Source: Ignavibacteriaceae bacterium
GTDB lineage: Bacteria; Bacteroidota; Ignavibacteria; Ignavibacteriales; Ignavibacteriaceae
Reading direction: 5' to 3'
DNA: 8,081 bases
Assembly: GCA_023231105.1 (NCBI GenBank)
Contig: JALNWB010000171.1
Coordinates: forward strand, 1 to 8,081
Under the pieces are notes generated by a model. The model was not told the origin of the DNA and did no database searches. It worked only from the letters and a program-made list of their open reading frames with translations. Position 1 is the stretch's first letter, and each line of letters starts with the position of its first letter. This document shows positions 1 to 4,436 of this stretch, in pieces. A program made the translations under genes and the position numbers.

Positions 1-63
1 GACTTTTAACGGAATAACTTAGTGGCAAAACTTCCTCGCCACAAAGTCACAGAGGCACGGTTT
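1..63. repeat. dispersed-repeat-like inverted pair downstream of the mutase gene
   Basis: GTGGC at 22-26 and GCCAC at 38-42 form a 5-bp inverted repeat with an 11-nt loop. The right half continues as a CAC-rich periodic string (CACAAAG, TCACAGAG, GCACGG, 41-60). On the other strand this resembles the 'CTCTGTG / CTTTGTGGCGA' strings scattered between genes in many environmental bacteria, and the left half (CTTAGTGGCAAAA, 18-30) resembles the same family. The element sits right behind the mutase stop codon. No T-tract follows the stem on the minus strand, so a role as an intrinsic terminator is weak. Family membership is from memory of such repeats, not from a search. Confidence 0.4.
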
Positions 64-68
64 CTTAA

Positions 69-1748
69 TTAAATAACTACTGTTTCTTTATACTCTCCAA
101 AAACTTCCCGCAACGTATTTGATATTTCTCCAACGCTTGCGTAAACGCGGACGGCATCTAAAATGAACGGCATCAAGTTGGTGTCGCTTTTAGCCGCTGT
201 TTGCAATGCGGAAAGAGCAGCAGATACATTCTCACTATTTCTTTTAGCCCGGACTTTATTTAAAAATTTTATTTGTTCTTCTTGCACATTCATGTTGATT
301 TTCAAAAGTCCGGTTGGAGCTTCTTCTTCTATTTGAAATTTATTTTGTCCAACGATAATTCTTTTTCCCGACTCAACTTCCTTTTCAAATTGATAAGCAG
401 CTCTTTGAATTTCACTTTGCTGATAACCGTTTTCAATTGCTTGTACTGCGCCGCCGAGATCATCAATTTTTTGAATGTACTCAACCGCTTCTTTTTCAAT
501 TTGGTCCGTCATTGCTTCAACAAAATAGGAACCCGCAAGCGGATCGATAGTGTTTGTAACACCGCTTTCGTGTGCAACAATTTGCTGCGTACGGAGAGCA
601 ACACGGACAGATTCTTCAGTTGGTAGAGCAAGCGCTTCATCTCTCGAATTTGTATGAAGAGATTGCGTTCCGCCAAGAACCGCGGCTAATGTTTGGATCG
701 CTACTCTCACAATATTATTATCAACCTGCTGCGCCGTTAAGGTTGAACCGGCAGTTTGCGCATGGAATCTCATCATCATTGAGCGCGCATCTTTCGCATG
801 AAATCTTTCTTTCATAATTTTTGCCCAAAGCCGGCGCGCGGCGCGGTACTTTGCGACTTCTTCCAACAGATCATTATGCGCGTTGAAAAAGAAAGAGAGC
901 TGTCCGGCAAAGATATCAATATCCAAACCGGATTTTAACGCGGCTTCAACATAAGCGATACCGTTTGCCAGAGTAAATCCAACTTCCTGTGCTGCGGTAG
1001 AACCGGCTTCGCGAATGTGGTAACCGGAAATTGAAATGGTATTCCACTTCGGAATTTCCTTTGCGCAGTATTCAAAAATATTTGTTATCAAACGCATGGA
1101 AGGTTTGGGCGGGAAGATATATGTTCCGCGCGCGATGTATTCTTTTAAAATGTCGTTCTGAATTGTTCCGCTGATCTTCTCTTTTGCAACACCTTGCTTT
1201 TCCGCTACAGCAATATAAAGCGCGAGCAGAATAGCCGCAGTTGAATTAATCGTCATTGAAGTAGAAATTTTATCAAGCGGAATTTTATCGAACAAAATTT
1301 CCATATCGGCAAGTGTATCGATTGCAACACCAACTTTTCCAACTTCGCCATACGCAATCTCATCATCGCTGTCATAACCGATCTGAGTTGGCAGATCAAA
1401 CGCAACAGACAAACCAGATTGTCCTTGCGAGAGTAAAAATTTATATCGCTCGTTAGATTCTTTTGCGGTTCCAAATCCCGCGTACTGCCGCATTGTCCAA
1501 AATCTTCCGCGGTACATTGAAGGCTGTATTCCGCGGGTAAAAGGATACAAACCGGGGAAACCGATTTTCTCAACGTAATCTTCGGATTGAATATCGTTCG
1601 GAATGTACAAAGGCTTTACGGATGAAAATGAAACGGTTGTAAAATCTTTTTCTCGTTCGGGATTTTTTGCTACAGACTTTTGATAGGTCTTTTCGTCCCA
1701 ATCGTTATACGCTTGCTGAACTTTATTTCTCAATGAATCCATGGACAT
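69..1748 (-). CDS. methylmalonyl-CoA mutase, large (catalytic) subunit, split form lacking the B12-binding domain
   Basis: This cytoplasmic enzyme interconverts (R)-methylmalonyl-CoA and succinyl-CoA by an adenosylcobalamin radical mechanism, linking propionate metabolism to the TCA cycle. The 559 residues are essentially the TIM-barrel substrate domain. Recognisable landmarks are MYRGRFWTMRQYAGFGTAKE (78-97), SVAFDLPTQIGYDSD (114-128), GTIQNDILKE (194-203), PPKPSMR (213-219), SGYH (241-244) and TQSLHTNSRDEALALPTE (361-378). Aligned by eye to the Propionibacterium enzyme, Y79 matches its Tyr89 and R219 its Arg207, the residues that favour methylmalonyl-CoA over isobutyryl-CoA; Y243 and H244 match its active-site Tyr/His pair. 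The C-terminal cobalamin domain (DxHxxG) of the fused approximately 700-residue enzymes is absent. A separate small B12-binding subunit must therefore be encoded elsewhere, and it is not in this window. The start is supported by GGAGA five bases upstream. The mutase family is near certain; the exact acyl-CoA substrate is inferred. Confidence 0.95.
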   Translation of the reverse strand: MSMDSLRNKVQQAYNDWDEKTYQKSVAKNPEREKDFTTVSFSSVKPLYIPNDIQSEDYVEKIGFPGLYPFTRGIQPSMYRGRFWTMRQYAGFGTAKESNERYKFLLSQGQSGLSVAFDLPTQIGYDSDDEIAYGEVGKVGVAIDTLADMEILFDKIPLDKISTSMTINSTAAILLALYIAVAEKQGVAKEKISGTIQNDILKEYIARGTYIFPPKPSMRLITNIFEYCAKEIPKWNTISISGYHIREAGSTAAQEVGFTLANGIAYVEAALKSGLDIDIFAGQLSFFFNAHNDLLEEVAKYRAARRLWAKIMKERFHAKDARSMMMRFHAQTAGSTLTAQQVDNNIVRVAIQTLAAVLGGTQSLHTNSRDEALALPTEESVRVALRTQQIVAHESGVTNTIDPLAGSYFVEAMTDQIEKEAVEYIQKIDDLGGAVQAIENGYQQSEIQRAAYQFEKEVESGKRIIVGQNKFQIEEEAPTGLLKINMNVQEEQIKFLNKVRAKRNSENVSAALSALQTAAKSDTNLMPFILDAVRVYASVGEISNTLREVFGEYKETVVI

Positions 1749-1943
1749 TGTTTCTCCAATTTTACTTTTGCAAAATAAGAAGAAAAATCGGGAAGCGGCA
1801 ATTTGATGGAAGATGTTTTAGGGTTGATGGATGATGGGAAGAAAACCATTTGAATTATACCTGAGTATGTTTAGTTTGAAAGTGCTCTTTAAAATAATTT
1901 TCAATAGAAAATATTGGACCAATCAATATCTGGAGATTAAGTT
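1749..1943. other. divergent intergenic region between mutase and serine hydrolase
   Basis: This 195-bp spacer must hold promoters for two genes that point away from each other. Toward the hydrolase, TTTG (1849-1852) followed 19 bases later by TAGTTTG (1872-1878) loosely resembles the Bacteroidota -33/-7 pattern (TTTG, then TAnnTTTG), one base short in the second box. TTGAAA (1876-1881) and TTTCAA (1899-1904) make a short inverted repeat of unknown meaning. No convincing promoter toward the mutase was found, and no small gene is visible. Confidence 0.25.
1753..1757 (-). promoter_or_regulatory. ribosome binding site deciding the mutase start
   Basis: GGAGA reads on the minus strand from 1757 to 1753, five bases before the ATG at 1748. 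A second in-frame ATG at 1742 would lie about 11 bases away, so the upstream ATG (protein starting MSMDS) is preferred. Confidence 0.55.
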
Positions 1944-3098
1944 ATGAAAACGTTTATTCAGTACTTAGTGTCAGTCTTCAACCACAAAAAGAATTATTTC
2001 TTTCCTCTTCTCATAGTTTTTCTTCTCTCAATATTTATCACTTCATGTAAAGAAGAATCAGTTCCAACCAAACCGCATCAGAACCAAATTTTAACCGATG
2101 CAGCAATTGCAAGATTGCAAGCAACCGCGGATAGGGTAATGATGGAGAAGCTAGCCCCGGGCATGATTGCGTATATCGCCGTTGAAGGTGAAGGGGATAT
2201 ATATATAACACGCGGTGTCGGGAATTTAAATACAAGTGAACCGATGAATATAAATAATTACTTCAGAATGGCGAGTGTAACAAAAACTTTTACGACAGAA
2301 GCAGTTCTAATTTTATCCGATGAAGGGAAAATTGATCTTAACAAAACAATTTCATTTTATTTGCCTGAATATGCAATTCCAGGGAAAGACACTATCACAA
2401 TTAGGATGCTTGGCAATATGACGAGCGGATTAATTGATGTTCTTAGTGACCCTGCTTTGGGCGCTTCTTATTATGGTAGTCAGGGAACAATGAAATTTAC
2501 CCCTGAAGAATTAATAGTTCCACTTTTCACTTCTCAATTGAAATTTACCCCCGGTACACAATTTAATTACTGCAACTCAAATACTATTTTGTTGGGATTG
2601 GTAATCAAGAAAGTAACCGGCAGGGAGCTTAAAGATATTTTTGCAGAAAAGATTTTCCGACCTCTGGGATTAACGCATACATTTTGGCCTGAAACAAATT
2701 ATATACCGCAACCCTATCATCACGGTTACACAAATTTTTTAGGAACGAGTAATCTTGATGTAACTTATTATGGAAACTCATGGGGCAATGCCGCAGGTAT
2801 CCTTATCTCTAATTTTGATGATCTAAAGATTTGGGCTAAAGAATTATACGAGCGAAAATTACTATCCGCGAACTCAAAGGTTGAAAGATTTCAATTTGGA
2901 GTTGAAGGTTCCGGTTATGGATTTGGAGTTGAAAAGATTGGTGATTTTGCCGGGCATTCGGGAGGAATTACCGGATGGAATACGATGGTATTTTATGACG
3001 GTATAAAAAAGATCACAATAATTACCCATGCAAACTCCTTGGATGAGCAACCGGCAAGTTATGCGTTTGCAGAATTTGCTAAGGCTCTTGGGTATTAG
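1944..3098 (+). CDS. serine hydrolase lipoprotein (class C beta-lactamase / DD-peptidase fold)
   Basis: This is a penicillin-recognising serine hydrolase, probably acting at the cell envelope. It starts with a signal peptide: a basic N-region (K15, K16), a hydrophobic stretch at about 18-32, and a lipobox I32-T33-S34 before C35, so a lipid-anchored protein is predicted. All three catalytic motifs are present: S111-V-T-K114 (SxxK, nucleophile and base), Y209-C-N211 (YxN) and H338-S-G340 (the HxG form of the KTG triad). At 384 residues the length fits the 'beta-lactamase domain-containing' family, which includes Streptomyces R61-type carboxypeptidases, esterases and peptidases. HxG in place of KTG is common in the non-lactamase members, so antibiotic hydrolysis should not be assumed; the true substrate is unknown. 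TGGAG (1931-1935) lies eight bases before the ATG. The gene is transcribed away from the mutase, and no clear terminator follows it. Confidence 0.9.
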   Translation: MKTFIQYLVSVFNHKKNYFFPLLIVFLLSIFITSCKEESVPTKPHQNQILTDAAIARLQATADRVMMEKLAPGMIAYIAVEGEGDIYITRGVGNLNTSEPMNINNYFRMASVTKTFTTEAVLILSDEGKIDLNKTISFYLPEYAIPGKDTITIRMLGNMTSGLIDVLSDPALGASYYGSQGTMKFTPEELIVPLFTSQLKFTPGTQFNYCNSNTILLGLVIKKVTGRELKDIFAEKIFRPLGLTHTFWPETNYIPQPYHHGYTNFLGTSNLDVTYYGNSWGNAAGILISNFDDLKIWAKELYERKLLSANSKVERFQFGVEGSGYGFGVEKIGDFAGHSGGITGWNTMVFYDGIKKITIITHANSLDEQPASYAFAEFAKALGY

Positions 3099-3234
3099 TT
3101 AAGAAAACTTTCACGGTTTTAAGAAATAATATGAGGGAAAAGGTCAGGAAGGGAAGAAGAAAAAAAGTAAAGAAGGAATTGCGTTTGGTACGAATGATGG
3201 GGAAATGAATGTTTATTTTTTATTTGTGAGAATT
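3099..3234. other. short non-coding purine-rich spacer
   Basis: Between the hydrolase stop and the first 116-bp block lies a strongly purine-rich stretch (about 3131-3178, mostly G and A) followed by a T-rich run (3211-3225). No hairpin terminator was seen and no convincing gene is present. Confidence 0.4.
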
Positions 3235-3254
3235 GATAAATAGTTTTAGTTTTA
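3223..3254 (+). promoter_or_regulatory. putative promoter at the head of 116-bp block copy 1
   Basis: TTTG at 3223-3226 is followed 20 bases later by TAGTTTTA (3247-3254), one mismatch from the Bacteroidota TAnnTTTG box at an acceptable spacing. The same arrangement recurs at exactly the corresponding place in copy 2. It would transcribe the broken secreted-protein gene. The prediction rests on motif resemblance alone, and the host's promoter consensus is unknown. Confidence 0.3.
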
Positions 3255-3350
3255 ATCCACCAATTAACTGAGTAAAAGGGCTCATGGGAATATTTGCTTG
3301 GAACACCGTTTAAGATATACCGTTCTAAAAAGAAACCTCAAAAAAGATAA
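3235..3350 (+). repeat. 116-bp direct repeat, copy 1
   Basis: The sequence from GATAAATAG to AAAAAAGATAA recurs at 4273-4388 in the same orientation with no gaps and six substitutions counted by eye (110/116 identical). The offset is 1038 bases. The copy ends inside the open frame of the broken secreted-protein gene, upstream of its hydrophobic signal segment. That gene now has no ATG and would need the TTG at 3298, inside the repeat, so the block may have replaced the original start. Frame by frame, four of the five substitutions that fall in the open frame change the amino acid, which argues that the block is not conserved as protein. No family is recognised. Confidence 0.9.
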
Positions 3351-3891
3351 CTCCAACAGAAGAAAGTATTACTTATTACTTTTTTTACTATTTGCGCGAG
3401 TTTCTTTCGGACAGGATTCTATCTACAAAAATAATGATATTGAATTCAAGAGTTTAAACAAAATGATTCAAATAACTGCCGACTCTTCCACTTATGACAA
3501 AAAATTTGGAAATAGTTAATGTGTATTATTAGTTTATTACACAGGGCATTGTCGTGTGTATCTTACCAGAAGAATTGTTCTCCCGATCAACATAAGTCCG
3601 GATTATCCATATAGATTGGTAGAAAAGTTTGAAGGGGATAAAAATTTTGTTGTGATTGCCGGAAGCAGGATGTTTTTTATTTATGATGTAGCTGCCGACA
3701 GTTTATCTAATGCGATTTTCACGAAATTTCCATATCAGGATGGAGTAGATGCACAAACAGGTCAACTCAGTAATCTTCAACTTTCAAAAGATGGAAGGAC
3801 CTTAACCGGAGAAGCCTGCGACTTTGGAAGATTTAGTTTTGATCTTACAAATCCGTTATATCCAAAACAAAATATGATAGAAATTAAATGA
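3298..3891 (+). pseudogene. broken gene for a small secreted protein, interrupted by one in-frame stop
   Basis: One frame is open from TTG 3298 to the TGA at 3889-3891 except for a single TAA at 3517-3519. Read through, it would encode about 197 positions with the stop at codon 74. The first part has a signal peptide: arginines and lysine, then YYLLLFLLFA, then VSFGQ, with likely cleavage near residues 38-39. After the stop comes a plausible exported domain (IVLPINISPDYPYRLVEKF, then FVVIAGSRMFFIYDVAADS) running to the C-terminus. A GTG at 3556 could only start a product lacking the signal peptide. Just after the stop, 3540-3558 resembles a worn copy of the palindrome found intact at 4133-4151, so a repeat insertion or local mutation may have broken the gene. 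The proper start is also missing, and the N-terminus now comes from the 116-bp block. I do not recognise the family. Two short genes are possible but less likely than one decayed gene. Confidence 0.6.
3540..3558. repeat. degenerate copy of the CACAGGGC palindrome inside the broken gene
   Basis: CACAGGGC-ATT-GTCGTGTG matches the intact CACAGGGC-TTT-GCCCTGTG of 4133-4151 with only two changes in the right arm. It still pairs at six Watson-Crick positions plus one G-T wobble. A weak AGAA/TTCT stem (3571-3581) begins 12 bases further on, the same spacing seen between the two hairpins of the intact elements; this may be chance. Confidence 0.4.
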
Positions 3892-3975
3892 AATTCACAA
3901 TTGCTAACATTGCATAGGTGCAAATTGCCGATGGAGGAGGTTTGAGGGTTGAGGGTCCCAAAAGATTTTACATTA

Positions 3976-4019
3976 GCCCTGAAAGGGCGTTATACATCAA
4001 CATAGGGCGAAGCCCTATG
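3976..4019 (+). repeat. bipartite REP-like element, forward copy
   Basis: A small hairpin GCCCT-GAA-AGGGC (3976-3988), a 12-base spacer, and a larger hairpin CATAGGGC-GAA-GCCCTATG (4001-4019, perfect 8-bp stem) make a 44-base unit. The same unit, inverted, occurs at 4133-4176 with identical stem lengths, loop lengths and spacer length. It resembles REP/BIME elements spread by REP-associated tyrosine transposases, but no such transposase is in the window. Confidence 0.8.
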
Positions 4020-4045
4020 AAAATGAAACCCTAATTAACGGAGAA

Positions 4046-4106
4046 GCCCTGGAGGGGCGAAATAAATTTCGGGTCTGAAATTTATCCCGCCACGCCAAGG
4101 CGTGGC
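4046..4106. repeat. three further hairpins between the inverted bipartite elements
   Basis: Three stem-loops lie in 61 bases: GCCCT-GGA-GGGGC (4046-4058, with one T-G pair, like the small hairpin of the bipartite unit); ATAAATTTC / GAAATTTAT (4062-4070 with 4077-4085, six-base loop); and GCCACGCC-AA-GGCGTGGC (4089-4106, perfect 8-bp stem). The first may be a half unit that lost its partner. None is followed by a clear T-tract, so they are not typical terminators. Confidence 0.7.
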
Positions 4107-4132
4107 TTGAGTATTTCTTTATCTATTTTCTT

Positions 4133-4176
4133 CACAGGGCTTTGCCCTGTGTTAATATATTCCGCTCTTTCAGAGC
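4133..4176 (-). repeat. bipartite REP-like element, inverted copy
   Basis: Read on the plus strand: CACAGGGC-TTT-GCCCTGTG (4133-4151, perfect 8-bp stem), a 12-base spacer, then GCTCT-TTC-AGAGC (4164-4176). On the minus strand this has the same plan as 3976-4019: small 5+3+5 hairpin, 12-base spacer matching at 8 of 12 positions, then large 8+3+8 hairpin. Compensating differences between copies (CATAGGGC/GCCCTATG against CACAGGGC/GCCCTGTG) keep the stems intact, as expected if folding matters. Confidence 0.8.
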
Positions 4177-4260
4177 TAAGAGTATTAAAAATTGGTTGCT
4201 GAAAAAACACTTTGCTTTTAACAGAGGTTGTATGAAGGAATATAATTTTGCTTTTTTTAT

Positions 4261-4292
4261 CTTGCGTTAAAAGATAAATAGTTATAGTTTTA
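4261..4292 (+). promoter_or_regulatory. putative promoter for the HNH-STAND gene, at the head of block copy 2
   Basis: CTTG (4261-4264) followed 20 bases later by TAGTTTTA (4285-4292) mirrors the arrangement at 3223-3254. Transcription from here would give an untranslated leader of roughly 140 bases before the ATG at 4437. This is only a motif-level prediction. Confidence 0.3.
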
Positions 4293-4388
4293 ATCCACCA
4301 ATTAACTAAGTAAAAGGGCTCAAGGGAATATTTGCTTGGAACACCGTTTAAGAAATACCGCTCGAAAAAGAAACCTCAAAAAAGATAA
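4273..4388 (+). repeat. 116-bp direct repeat, copy 2
   Basis: This is the partner of 3235-3350, gap-free with six substitutions. It lies 48 bases before the HNH-STAND start codon. Together the copies flank 922 bases holding most of the broken gene and the hairpin cluster. In this copy an open frame starts at TTG 4336 and runs through the repeat to a TAA at 4432-4434, two bases before the ATG at 4437. It would give a 32-residue, very basic peptide. Possible explanations are a duplicated promoter/leader or the scar of a recombination event. Confidence 0.9.
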
Positions 4389-4415
4389 TGCTTACAGGAG
4401 TTGGATAGCTCCACG

Positions 4416-4435
4416 AAAGTATAATAAAGTATAAT
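4416..4435 (+). repeat. tandem AAAGTATAAT pair directly before the HNH-STAND start codon
   Basis: AAAGTATAAT occurs twice in a row and ends one base before the ATG. Each copy contains TATAAT (4420-4425 and 4430-4435), the sigma-70 -10 consensus, but no -35 box lies at the right distance. Use of the first would give a leaderless or nearly leaderless message. No Shine-Dalgarno sequence lies close to the ATG. Confidence 0.6.
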
Positions 4436-4436
4436 A

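Noticed and set aside
22..42. GTGGC/GCCAC hairpin as the mutase terminator
   Set aside because: The loop is long, the stem only 5 bp and no T-tract follows on the minus strand; it fits a dispersed repeat better.
273..817. Plus-strand open frames (273-626, 572-817) opposite the mutase gene
   Set aside because: They lie antisense to a well-conserved enzyme gene, and their translations show no domain or signal; they are shadows.
1944..3098. Serine hydrolase as an antibiotic-resistance beta-lactamase
   Set aside because: The motifs are shared with peptidases and esterases, the third motif is HSG rather than KTG, and the lipoprotein form fits a cell-envelope hydrolase; resistance cannot be inferred.
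3131..3208. 25-codon frame in the purine-rich spacer
   Set aside because: The translation is almost only K, R, G, V and E, as expected by chance from a purine-rich stretch, and nothing supports translation.
3976..4176. Hairpin cluster as a CRISPR array
   Set aside because: The palindromes differ from one another, are arranged in both orientations and have no regular unique spacers of 30-40 bases; no cas gene is present.
3235..4388. 116-bp repeats as integron attC sites around a gene cassette
   Set aside because: No tyrosine integrase is visible, the block does not fold into the long imperfect hairpin of attC, and no RYYYAAC/GTTRRRY pair sits at its ends.
3235..4388. Segment between the 116-bp repeats as an insertion sequence
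   Set aside because: No transposase fragment, no terminal inverted repeats and no short target duplication were seen; the repeats are direct and lie before open frames.
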